Below are positions 45,848 through 58,200 of a stretch of 64,000 bases of DNA, piece after piece (the first letter of the stretch is position 1; each line of letters begins with the position of its first letter). Source of the stretch: Paracyclopina nana (Eukaryota > Arthropoda > Copepoda > Cyclopoida > Cyclopettidae). Location: assembly GCA_019096065.1 (NCBI GenBank), contig JAGUCH010000002.1, forward strand, positions 16,752,501-16,816,500, written 5' to 3'. Under the pieces are notes generated by a model. The model worked only from the letters and a program-made list of their open reading frames with translations, was not told the origin of the DNA and made no database searches. Both the position numbers and the translations under genes were made by a program.

Positions 45848-46756
45848 CTAAGGCTGTTGTTGCTGCCAAGCAGACCATGCCGCAGCATACTGCTGTTGCT
45901 GCTGCGAGAACTGTTGAGCATATTGGGAGTAGTAATGTTGATACGTCGAGAAATCCGGGTGGGCTGCTGCGGCGGCGGCCGCAATGTGGGTCGCAGCCGC
46001 GGGCTGGTTCCACGCCGCCGCCGCGGCCGCCGGCTGGGACTGCACTCCCGGCCATCCGGAATCGCCGCCACGCCCACCCCCAGGTGCCCCGCCGCCGCCG
46101 CCAGCCCCGACGGGCCCGTCCAGGCCCCCGCCCCAACCTCCGGCGGAGCCGTTCTGGTGGCCACGCCCACCGCCGCCCATGTCTCCCATGCCTCCCGAGC
46201 CGCCCATCCCGCCGGCCCTGTTCTTCTGGTTGGCCATGCTCACCTTGATGGGCTTGGAGCCAACACCCAATTCACCAGTCATGTTGGCCAGGGCGTGCTG
46301 CTGCTCCGACTCGTTGCCGAAGCGGACGAATCCGTATCCCTTGGAGAAGCCCGAGTCGTCCAAGACAACCTTGGCGCATCGGACGGTCTGATATCGCTGC
46401 GAGAAGAACTGGTAGAGCGCGTAGTCGTCGACATCTGGCGTCAGGTCTCCCACCCAGATGGAGGTGTCGGGCTCTCCGGGCTGCAGCCGCGTGGAATTGT
46501 GGTTGAGCTTGAACCGGACCGGGGGGTTGCTATTGGGGATCACTTTGCCGCCGAGCCGATGCATCGTCAATATTGCTCTCTGGTCGCTATCGAAGTTGAT
46601 GAAGCCGTAGCCAGCTGGCTCGCCGGTGAACTTGTTTGTCATCACTTTGATGGAGACGACGCCGTCCTGGCCCAGCTGCAGCATGGCAGTGCTCAGAAAA
46701 TCCTCGTTCATGTAGGGCTCGAGGCCACCGATCCACAAGGCACCAACTCGGGTCAT
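45848..46756 (-). CDS. TRNAU1AP: SECp43 (tRNA selenocysteine-1-associated protein 1)-like RNA-binding protein
   Basis: 302 residues in one exon from the ATG at 46756. Two RNA recognition motifs are present. RRM1 (residues about 6-84) has RNP2 LWIGGL and RNP1 AGYGFINF. RRM2 (about 98-177) has IWVGDLTPDVDD and RNP1 KGYGFVRF. The opening ALWIGGLEPYMNEDFL is diagnostic of SECp43 rather than of TIA-1 or Nam8. The C-terminal part is Gly-rich, then Ala-rich, then Gln/Tyr-rich (YYSQYAQQFSQQQQQY), unlike the shorter vertebrate tail. SECp43 associates with tRNA(Sec) and supports its modification and selenoprotein synthesis. The presence of SELENOF in the same window agrees with this. The codons upstream of the chosen ATG are a run of threonines with no other ATG. 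Confidence 0.85.
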   Translation of the reverse strand: MTRVGALWIGGLEPYMNEDFLSTAMLQLGQDGVVSIKVMTNKFTGEPAGYGFINFDSDQRAILTMHRLGGKVIPNSNPPVRFKLNHNSTRLQPGEPDTSIWVGDLTPDVDDYALYQFFSQRYQTVRCAKVVLDDSGFSKGYGFVRFGNESEQQHALANMTGELGVGSKPIKVSMANQKNRAGGMGGSGGMGDMGGGGRGHQNGSAGGWGGGLDGPVGAGGGGGAPGGGRGGDSGWPGVQSQPAAAAAAWNQPAAATHIAAAAAAAHPDFSTYQHYYSQYAQQFSQQQQQYAAAWSAWQQQQP

Positions 46757-47967
46757 TATGATAGTAGTAGTTGTAGTAGTAGTAGTGTACACACCAACGT
46801 GGTCGTCGTCACTCGGAGATGCAGAGTCCGCCCTCGAAATCGGTTCTGGCGTGGGGCTGACGAGGACTAGCGATGATGATCGTCTGGCTCTACTCGGGGC
46901 GAACGTGAGTCCTCGTCCTGTTGTTATGGCCTCAAATCCGAAGGTGGAGAACTAGAATATTAGCCGTAACCCCCGCAGAACGTGACGTTGACAGGCAGCG
47001 CTAACATGCATTCGCGGATCGAATTGGGCGCAGCTACGGCCAACTTGTCACAGCCTTGACCACCAGCGCACTTTCTGAGGGCTCTTTCTTATGATTCAGG
47101 GCTAAAATTGTTTTTGCACACGAGCCTACGCTTGTTTACTTCGAGTTCGCTTCCATGAATTGACACCCCTCTCAGTTGACGGAAAAATGATAGCCTTTAA
47201 AAAAGTTGACAACAGCCCTGCTCGGACCAATGATGTGTTTAGGGTCGATGAAACTATTGAGGCTTCCCATCTCCATTGACATGAATTCATATAATGAGTC
47301 ATGACTTTTCATTCAATGGCGCATTTTTTGCATTTATTTTTGAATTTAGATAAAAATAGCTTCTTGAAATAGTATCAAAGGGTGTATCTAATGGGGTAAT
47401 AAAACTGTTTAGTCACACCTAACGCCACGTTTAGATGTTATTTCGCAAGGAGCGATTTGATAAAACATACATTGAGAAAAGTTGACAGGGCATGCACTTG
47501 TAAAAAGCGAGGCTTGATAAATCGAAAATACGCCATTTTGACAATTCGCTGCAACTTTTGCCTTCCCAATTGTGACATTTTTTGAACATTGCCATTTGGC
47601 TGAAGCCTAAAAACTCTCAAATTAATCAGACTTTTCATCAATTTCCAAGCTGTGAAATTGTCCAATCGTATAAGTAATGCTTCGATTAAAGCCAATCTGG
47701 AGCTGGTTCAACTTGAAGGCTTACTAAATTCAGCGTACATCTTGAAAAAGCATTCAATTTTTTTCCCAATTTTTAATACTATTTACATGCTTGGCAAGTC
47801 ATCCTTATTTTTCATGTCTTTGTCGCTGCAATAGTGATTAGAGTTGAGATAAAAGCCTTAAAAATAAGAAGCGAGTTCCTCAAAGCGCCCTCTACCGATT
47901 GTTTACAGATGACTCGGTGAAAAAGGTAGTTTGAAAAGTCATCAGAACAGGGATCAAAGTTGCCGAA
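46757..47967. other. Divergent spacer between SECp43 and Rpt6
   Basis: About 1.2 kb. GC-rich with a TAG trinucleotide run beside SECp43, AT-rich toward Rpt6. No other exon recognised. Confidence 0.45.
47884..47897 (-). promoter_or_regulatory. CTCF-like motif upstream of Rpt6
   Basis: The minus strand reads CGGTAGAGGGCGCT, which fits the YAGRKGGCRSY core of the CTCF consensus. It is 71 bp upstream of the Rpt6 ATG and not inside a recognised repeat. Binding is unproven. Confidence 0.35.
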
Positions 47968-49680
<1,713 letters not shown>

Positions 49681-49699
49681 TCATCTGTTCTCGCTACTA

Positions 49700-50071
49700 T
49701 TATTCGTATAAATAAAGCCCATTTCTAGTTAAATGATCATGCTTGTGTGGGGCTCGAAATGGGATGCCAAGGATTGCGAAAACAGACTCCTCGGTTGGGG
49801 TGTCTAGTTTTTGGCCATCACTCACCTTCTCATGGCCAGCTCGAACCACATTGACATGCAGGGCATGTTCGGACAATGACATGCCCTTTTTGACAGCCAG
49901 CAGCCTCATGGATCTGTTAAAGTGGGCTGAGCCTGTGAAGTAGAGAAGAGCAGTTGCTTTCTCTTCAAAGGGTGCAACTATGATGTCAATCCAGCGATGC
50001 TTCCTTTTCAGGCCTTGCAGCTTGCAAACACCCAAATACTTATGCTGCCTTCCTTCCGATTGCATGGACAA
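49700..50071 (-). pseudogene. POLL 3'-end fragment (duplicated)
   Basis: An open frame matching the last roughly 110 residues of the POLL protein next to it ([48 protein letters not shown]), with substitutions and a lost native stop. It lacks the BRCT, helix-hairpin-helix and the first two catalytic aspartates, so it cannot be an active polymerase. A product of the local tandem duplication. Confidence 0.85.
49711..49716 (+). terminator. Rpt6 poly(A) signal
   Basis: AATAAA 31 bp past the stop codon. The repeated units carry AATATA at the same place. Confidence 0.6.
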
Positions 50072-50349
50072 GTAGTGAGTAAGAGAGCCAATTGTTTTTC
50101 AAATAATCATCTGTTCATGCTACTATATTCTGTATCAATATAGCCCATTTCTAGTTAATGATCTTGCTCATGTGGGGCCCGAAATGGGATGCCAAGGATT
50201 TTCAGGCCGGGCAGCTTGCTAACTCCCAAATACTTTTGCTGCCTTCCTTCTGATTGCATGGATCAAGTGGTGAGTAAGAAAGCCTATTGTTTTTCAAATA
50301 ATCATCTGTTCATACAACTATTATTTGCATAAATATAGCCCATTTCTAT

Positions 50350-51795
50350 TTAATGATCACGCTCATGTGGGGCCCGAAATGGGATGCCAAGGATTGCGAA
50401 AACAGACTCTTCAGTAGGGGTGTCTAATTTTTGGCCATCACTCAGCTTCTCATGGCCAGCACGAACCACATTGACAAGCAGGGCATGTTCGGACAATGAC
50501 ATGCCCTTTTTGACAGCCAGCAGCCTCATGGATCTGTTAAAGTGGGCTGAGCCTGTGAAGTAGAGAAGAGCAGTTGCTTTCTCTTCAAAGGGCGCAACAA
50601 TGATGTCAATCCGACGATGCTTCCTTTTCAGGCCGGGCAGCTTACAAACACCCAAATACTTTTGCTGTCTTCCCTCTGATTGTGTGGACAAGTGGTGAGT
50701 AAGAAAGCCTATTGTTTCCAGGTCACTTATCACTTCTTGGAACAGCCCTTTGAGCATCTGATTGCATGTGTGGGTAATCAACAGGTCGATGTCTCCACAT
50801 GTGGATTTTCCCCGCCTGAAGGAGCCACATGCAATCACCTCGACACCAGGCCTCAATTTTGAGGCTCTTTCATTGACAAATTCGAATATCTCTTCTGCTT
50901 CAGAGCGGTGCATACGTTCATCAAGATCCTCGAATAAGTCGAGGCCAATTTTTTGCTGCCTGGTCAGTGATGCTTTTTCGGCCAAATCTGCCAATGATCT
51001 GAACCCTTGGAGATAGAAGGATTCGGCAGTGGTGGGACCGACGCCCCAAATTTTGGTGAACAAATTAACCGTTTTCACCTTGTCGTTGTTGCAAACCTCT
51101 CGAGCTTTTTGCAGAGTTCCATCCTCGAGAATCTCTGCAATCTTTGCAGCCATTTTCTTGCCCAGGCCAGGAATGGTTTCTGCATCTTTGTAGTCCACTA
51201 TTGCACCAGTGTGTCTTTTGATGGCAGCAATTGCTTTCTCGTAGCCAAAAGCCCTCCACTTGTCATTTGTACTTTTGTAAGCTTCAGCCAATTTCGCAAG
51301 TTCCTCAATTATCCGCTGATTTGAGCTTTCCAGGCTTTTGGTGCCAGACGCTTGAGAGCACACAAATTTGCTAACACAGCTTTTGGACTCCATTTGTGGA
51401 ACAGCTTCATCATCTTTGCCATTTCTTGATGACATAACATAGTGCTCAGGGTTCACCAATCGAGAGGCTTTAAGGCACTCTGTCAGCCATTCAATGTCGA
51501 CTAGCACACTGCTCAACGAAGATTTGTCAGCGGCGATTTTTGCCACAGTCTTTGCTAACATATCAGGAGAAATGCCCTTGACATTGAGCAAAATGAAATT
51601 TTTGAAATTCCCTCCTGTCATTTCACACACATTGTCAACAACTTCACCTCCATTAATTCTAATTTTTCCGATAAGCATTTCCTTTCTCGGCCTGCCAATT
51701 GCTGCTGGATGAATGAAAAGACGAAAGCCAGCGAGAAACTTGTCGTCACATATCAATCGTTGCCTCTTGGCAAGTGTCTCTGGATTTGATGACAT
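50350..51795 (-). CDS. POLL: DNA polymerase lambda (family X)
   Basis: Intronless, 481 residues (human 575). A BRCT domain at residues about 20-115 is followed by a short linker; the long Ser/Pro-rich linker of vertebrates is missing. The 8-kDa lyase region has WRAFGYEKAIAAIKRH and the hairpin IPGLGKKMAAKIAEIL. The second hairpin is WGVGPTTAESFYLQGFRSL. Palm residues include CGSFRRGKSTCGDIDLLITH (two catalytic Asp) and RIDIIVAP (third Asp). [15 protein letters not shown] is the nucleotide-binding YF motif. The C-terminus is [20 protein letters not shown]. It fills short gaps in base-excision repair and end joining. BRCT plus this motif set separates it from Pol beta, and the family-typical GMSLSEHAL supports lambda. 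It is divergent from XRN1 across 406 bp; its 3' end was copied twice downstream. Confidence 0.93.
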   Translation of the reverse strand: MSSNPETLAKRQRLICDDKFLAGFRLFIHPAAIGRPRKEMLIGKIRINGGEVVDNVCEMTGGNFKNFILLNVKGISPDMLAKTVAKIAADKSSLSSVLVDIEWLTECLKASRLVNPEHYVMSSRNGKDDEAVPQMESKSCVSKFVCSQASGTKSLESSNQRIIEELAKLAEAYKSTNDKWRAFGYEKAIAAIKRHTGAIVDYKDAETIPGLGKKMAAKIAEILEDGTLQKAREVCNNDKVKTVNLFTKIWGVGPTTAESFYLQGFRSLADLAEKASLTRQQKIGLDLFEDLDERMHRSEAEEIFEFVNERASKLRPGVEVIACGSFRRGKSTCGDIDLLITHTCNQMLKGLFQEVISDLETIGFLTHHLSTQSEGRQQKYLGVCKLPGLKRKHRRIDIIVAPFEEKATALLYFTGSAHFNRSMRLLAVKKGMSLSEHALLVNVVRAGHEKLSDGQKLDTPTEESVFAILGIPFRAPHERDH

Positions 51796-52201
51796 TGCAA
51801 AGGTATGAAAAGTTGCATTTCACCATTTGACGCAAGATTTATTTGAGATAAACATTTCTTTTTTGCTTCTCGTTAAAGCAGAGCGCGATAAACTAAATTT
51901 GAGGCGTATTCTAAAAAAGTTTGCACATTAATGCTAAAATCAAAGCCGTTTCATGAGTTTCGTGAAACAGCTGATGAATTTAACGTGACTAAAATTGAGG
52001 ACTGTAGGTTTTCATGCGCAAATATTTGAGAAAAAACCTTAAACTGAAATCCAAATAGGAGAGACTTGGGCAGCTTTCGACGCCGCCAAACTTCGTTTGC
52101 TTTTGTTTGCTTGCAAAACAAAAGTTACGAAGCTGAGCAAATCTCAGCCTCAATTCAAAAAGTGAAACTGCGGCGAGGGACGCTTCAACCGCGGCTGCAA
52201 C
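51796..52201. promoter_or_regulatory. Shared divergent promoter region of POLL and XRN1
   Basis: 406 bp between the two start codons with outward transcription. No TATA box or other element was recognised with confidence. Confidence 0.45.
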
Positions 52202-55200
52202 ATGGGAGTCCCCAAGTTTTATCGGTGGCTTAGCGAAAGGTATCCGTGCCTGAGTGACATCGTGAAGGAGCACCAAATCCCAGAGTTTGATAATCTGTAT
52301 CTTGACATGAATGGCATCATTCACAACTGCTCTCATCCGAACGACGACGACCCTCATTTTCGGATCACCGAGGAGAAAATTTTCGCAGACATTTTTCACT
52401 ACATCGAAGTCCTCTTTCGCATGATCCAACCCAAGAAGGTTTTCTTCATGGCCATCGATGGAGTCGCTCCTCGGGCCAAGATGAACCAGCAGCGAGGCCG
52501 CAGATTTCGATCGGCCAAGGAGGCTGAACTGAATGAGAAACGCGCCCGAGATCGCGGCGAAGAGTTGCCCAAGGAGGCACGATTCGATTCAAACTGCATC
52601 ACGCCTGGAACTCCGTGAGTTGATTTCACCTCTTAAAGTGGCCATTTTGTAGTTTTTTCGTTTGTCCAGGTTCATGTGCAGGCTTCATGACCAATTGAAG
52701 TATTTCGTCAATATGAAAATTTCAACCGACAGCCTTTGGCAGAATGTCAAAGTCATCCTGTCCGGGCATGAAACGCCTGGAGAGGGAGAGCACAAGGTGA
52801 TGGACTTTATTCGTTATGAAAAGTCGCAGCCGAATTACGACCCCAACATCAGACATTGTCTTTATGGACTTGACGCTGACCTTGTCATGCTTGGTCTAAG
52901 CTCTCATGTATGTTGCCACTCTTATACATCCTATGACCTATGACTTGGATCAACTCCTTTCTTTGCAGGACCCTCATTTTTCTCTGCTTAGAGAAGAAGT
53001 TAGATTCGGTGGGAAAAAGACCGCGACAAAGCGAACAGTTACGCCTGAGACGACGACGTTTCATCTACTGCACCTGTCTCTCTTGCGAGAGTACATTGAT
53101 CACGAGTTCAGCGAGCTCAAGGCTCCGGGAGCCTTGCCCTTCCCCTACAGTCTGGAGTCTGTTATAGATGACTGGATTTTGATGGGATTCCTTGTGGGCA
53201 ATGATTTTTTGCCCCATCTGCCTCACCTGCATATCAACAAAGGCGCACTGACCGAATTGTATTCAACGTACAAAAGTGTCCTGCCAATCATGGGAGGATA
53301 CATGAACATGGGTGGCACTCTTCACTTAGGCAGATTTGAAATCTTCCTGAAAGCTCTGGCCGAAAGAGAAATGGATAGGTTCGAGGACATCTACTCCGAC
53401 ACCAAATGGCTCGAGGGCAAAACTGCCAAGAAAGTTCAAGGAGGCAAAAGCAAGATTGTGACGGACACTCCAGGGCCAGCCCATGTGGACGAAATGCTAG
53501 GCACGACTAGCAACAACGATTCTGGCTCAACCGATGGCTGGGAGATTGTCTCGCACTCCACCAAGAAGGACAATGACTTGCTGAAGTTGCTGCAGTCTGC
53601 CGATGATTTCCTTTTGGACTCGTCCGACGAGCCCACTGACTCCATGTCGGACACGGATCTGTCTGCTTTCGAAGAGCATAACGGGGCAATTAGTCGAGAC
53701 AACACCTATCACATGGAGTTCAGGCAGCACAAGCGCGAGTACTACATTCGCAAGTTGGGCTACGTCAACGTCACGCCCGAAGTTCTCAGGGAACAGGCCA
53801 TAGGATACGTGAGGGCCATTCAGTGGAATTTGCACTACTACTACGACGGCTGCGTGTCCTGGTCCTGGTACTACCCTCATCACTATGCACCTTGGATCAC
53901 CGACATCACAGGCTTCTCCCATGCTAAGCTCACCTATGAGCTGGGCGAGCCCTTTCTGCCTTTTGAGCAACTTTTGTCTGTGTTGCCAGCCGCGAGCAAG
54001 GACCTCTTGCCTCCGATATTGCAAGGCCTGATGATCAACGAGACTTCCCCGTTGATCGAGTACTACCCTAAGGACTTTGAAAACGACTTGAATGGCAAGC
54101 AACAGGAATGGGAGGCTGTCGTGCTCATTCCCTTCATTGACCAGGGCAAGCTGCAAGAGGCCATTCAGCCTCTGTTCAAGGCCTTGTCCGCGGAGGAGAA
54201 GGGCAGGAACAGGCACGGACCAATGCTGGTGTATACGTATTGCAAGGAGCCTCTCGGCAAGTATCCGGCTCCTCAGTATTTTCAAGAGGTCGAGAATACC
54301 CATGCTGCCTGCCAGCCTGTCTGGAGGAAGGAGTGGGAGGTGCCGACCGATCGGCTTCGCAAGGGGCTCATGGAGGGGGTCAAGTTGGACGTCTACTTTC
54401 CTGGCTTCCCAACCCTCAAGCACATTCCCCACACTGCCAGGTTGAGCAAAGAGGCTGTCAAAGTGTTTGAGCAGAACAGCAGAGGTGACAACATGATGCT
54501 GTACATCTCCGACCAAGGCTTGCCCGATGTGCACAAAGTGTCTGACCTGCTCCTTGGCAGCGAGATTTGGGTCAACTGGCCCCACATGGTTGAGGCCAAG
54601 GTGACCCGAGTGTTTAGCAAGGAGCATAGCTACTCGATCAACAAAGCTGGCGTGGCTTTGTATAGCAAAAATGATGAAGTGACTCTTTTCAACAATAGCG
54701 TGCACGAGGTGTCTGAGAAGTACCGGTCAAGGTGGGGCGTTGTCATCGGCGAAACCTCGGTCATGGTTGAAGCATGTGTCATGACAGGTCGAAAGGTGAA
54801 ACAATGACTTTTTTTTAATGTCCAGTCATTTGAACATCTCCTCCTTAGTATGTTTGTGGGAGAGAAGGCAAAATCACTCTGGAGAAGATTTGGTCCAAAA
54901 TGCCCCAGCCTTACGCACTGCAAACCACGCGCAAGGATATCTTGGTGCATGATCCGAGCTTCACTCAGTTCAGAACTCTGGCTGAGCTGTATCCTCAAGA
55001 CTCGGTCTGCTTTGTCCTGGGAAACCCGTACTATGGATGCGAGGCAAGCGTTGTCAAGGTTGACAAGGAGCACAAAGGAAGAATTCAAGTGTCAGTCATC
55101 GAACCACCCGTAAGCTATTAACTTTTCAGTATAAGGCAAAGGCGCAAAGTTGCTAGATTCGCAGCGCCATCAAGCATTGAAACTTGAGCAAGTACATTTG

Positions 55201-58200
55201 ACGTGGCTGCGCTGCATAGACGGTCATAAATTGGCGATTGTTTTGCTTTTGGAGCACTTGTGCCGAAAACTTTATTCATTTAACATAATCTACGTACGAA
55301 ATGACACCCTTTCAAACTAAGTAACGATATGAAACTCACGCATATTTTCACCCATTTCATTGTTGAAACCAAATTTTTTGAGCCTGGCTCAGCTAATCTG
55401 GAGATCAAGTTGCCACTCCTAATCATGTGACAAGTTGCATGCTCCCCAGTTTTTCCAAAAATACTTGCTCAAATAGCGCCATCTAACCTTAAGTTGGCTA
55501 CGCGCATGTGTCCAGCTCCACGAAAAAGCCCAAAGTTTTGATCATTGCAGGTGCCTTAATTGTCACATATCAAAATGTCCCATTATAAGTAGCACTAAGC
55601 CCTATCAACTAACAATCTTTAAGGACCCAGTAATATACCCTTCTGGATTGGCCTATGCTCAATGTCACATGGCATAATGTCTCACGGCAAATTGTCACAT
55701 AGCATATTGTCCCATAGCAAATGGTCTCATAGCATTTTGTCCCATATCATTTGGTCTCATAGCAAATTGTCACATAGGTATTTGTCACATAGGCATCTGT
55801 CACATAGCATATTGTCACATAGCACAATGGCCCATACAAATTGTCTCATAGCACAATGGCCCATAGCATATTGTCACAAAGCATATTGTCACATAGCAAA
55901 TTGTCTCATAGCAAATTGTCTCATAGCACAATGGCCCATAGCATATTGTCACATAGCATATCATAGCATATTGTCACATAGCACAATGGCCCATGGCAAA
56001 TTGTCTCATAGCATATTGTCACATAGCAAATTGTCTCATAGCAAATTGTCTCATAGCACAATGGCCCATAGCATATTGTCACATAGCTTATTGTTACATA
56101 GCATTTTGTCTCATAGAATATTGTCTCATAGCATTAAGTCATCTAGCAGATTGTTCCATAGCGAATTGTCTCGTAACAAATTGTCACACTATGAGACAAA
56201 ATCCTATGAGACAATTTTTCATGTAACAGTATGCTATGTGACAAATTGCTATGAGACAAATTACTATGAGCCATTTTGCTATGGAACAATATGCTATGAG
56301 ACAAAATCCCATGTGACAATATGCTATGAGCCAATTTGCTATGGGACAATTTGCTATGAGACAATAGGGTACTGGAAATCGGCCCATATTTCGCCCAGCG
56401 GTCAGCGCGTAGATTCTCAGATGGCTGAAAGCTGCCTGCGTGTGCCATCTCAGATGGCAAAATGCATAGTTCTGCCTTAATTTATTTAGAAAAGGGGCAT
56501 TTTTTCAAGCCCAATTTACTTATGGCACTAAAAAAATACGATTTTGTTATAATCTTACCATTTTGCAAGGTCTTGTTTGCTAAATAATCAACTTTTTTGC
56601 CTACTTTAAGGCTGGCTTTTGGGCTGGCTTTTGGGCCTGCTTGTGCATCAATTAAAAGTGCCACTAGATCAGCCTACGCAATAAAAGTGGCTGCTTTAAT
56701 TTATTGAGCTAGCTCTTTATGGCTTTTATTGAGATCAAATTCTGGTAACGACTCCGATCCAAAATGGCCGATGGGTCATCTGCGATCACGCGAACATGAC
56801 GTCAAGCCATCTGAATTTAACGCCATCTAGTGCACAGTGCTTTGCTCCGAGTCCCTATATGCTATGTGACAATAAGCTATGTGACAATATGCTATGAGAC
56901 AATATGCTATGAGACAATTTGCTATGGGACAATTTGCTATGGGCCATTGTTCTATGTGACAATATGCTATGTGACAATTTGATTTCCTTAGTAAAAAACA
57001 ATATAGCCTTGTTACCTCATTGGCTATGGAACATTCTAATATGTTCCAAGAATATAAAATTAATAATTTTTTGTAAAACTGGACACATGCGCGTAGCCCA
57101 ACAAAAGTTTGTCCATCTAACTGCTTATGCGGATAAACTTATTTGACTTTGTCATAGGAACCCTCGTTTCAAGAAATCAGAAAGCTGGAGAGGTCATCCA
57201 GGTCTCCATTTTTCCCTGGCTACAAGGCTGCGCAAAAGCTGGGGATCGGCTCTCACCTGTTGTCAAGAATCACTGGCTCCCTGTTCATCCTGAAGGGGTC
57301 GAAGGGTGCTGAGCTTGAGCATGCTGGAAAGGTCAACATCGGCCTCAACTTGAAGAACAACAAGAAGAGTGAAGAGGTGTGCGGCTATACCAGCAAGAGT
57401 CACGACAATAACTGGCTGTACTCGTCCAAAGCGTTGGACATTCTCAGGTCGTACATGTCTGAGTGGCCGGAGATCTTTGACTACATGTCATCCAGTGACA
57501 AAGTGTCTGGTGACTTTTTCCACTACAGCGACATCTTCCCCGTGGACGAGGGAGAAGACAAGCTCAAAGAGCTGACTGACTGGATCAGGGACCTGCCCTG
57601 TTCCAGTGCTGCCCGCCAGCCATGTGGCACCCTGACAGTAGAAGATGACATCATCAAAGCCATTGAGGAGACTGTCAACGCATCCGTCGCAAGTGACGAC
57701 GTGAGGAAGAAGAAGATTGTGATGCAGCTCAAGCCTCATCTGATCTTCAAGCCCAACTTGTACAAGGGCGGAAGCTTGCCTGACCCCGAGGCCGATTTCT
57801 ACCTCTTTGACCGGGTGGTCAACGTGAGGGAGGGATTCAGTGTTCCCCTCGGCCTTCGTGGCACGATCATTGGCCTGACGAAATCCAGCACCCTGGAAAA
57901 CCTGAGCGTCGAAGTCTTGTTCGACAAGGACTTCCATGGGGGTCTCAACATTAGGACTTCTTCTGCGAGAGCCTACAAAGTCCCGGTCACCGCTCTCATC
58001 AACATTTCTCACGGAGAAAGGAAAGCCAAGCGATCGAGCCAAGCTGTTGAGGAGGAAGCCAAAGCAGCACCGACGTTTGCAGCCAAGCCGAGGGCGTATG
58101 ATTCACGCAAGGCTCAGCCTCAATTGAGCTACTCGAATGTGGCACGGCATCAAGCTGCGGAGACCAGTTCTGCCAAAATCGTCTCTCCTCCTGATCCAAA

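Larger units (their letters stand above)
55134..57125 (-). mobile_element. TA-MITE copy 7, split by a later insertion
   Basis: The main part is 55134-55492 (starts AGGCAAAGGCG after TA; contains CAGCGCCATCAAGC and TAGCGCCATCTAACC). The missing end is found 1.6 kb away at 57103-57125 (AAAAGTTTGTCC through CTGCT before TA). The element at 55493-57102 lies between them. Confidence 0.75.

Noticed and set aside
55662-56985. Possible CRISPR-like array of regularly spaced short repeats
   Set aside because: The units are contiguous 15-mers without unique spacers, in an intron of an animal gene, and occur in both orientations. They belong to a transposon.
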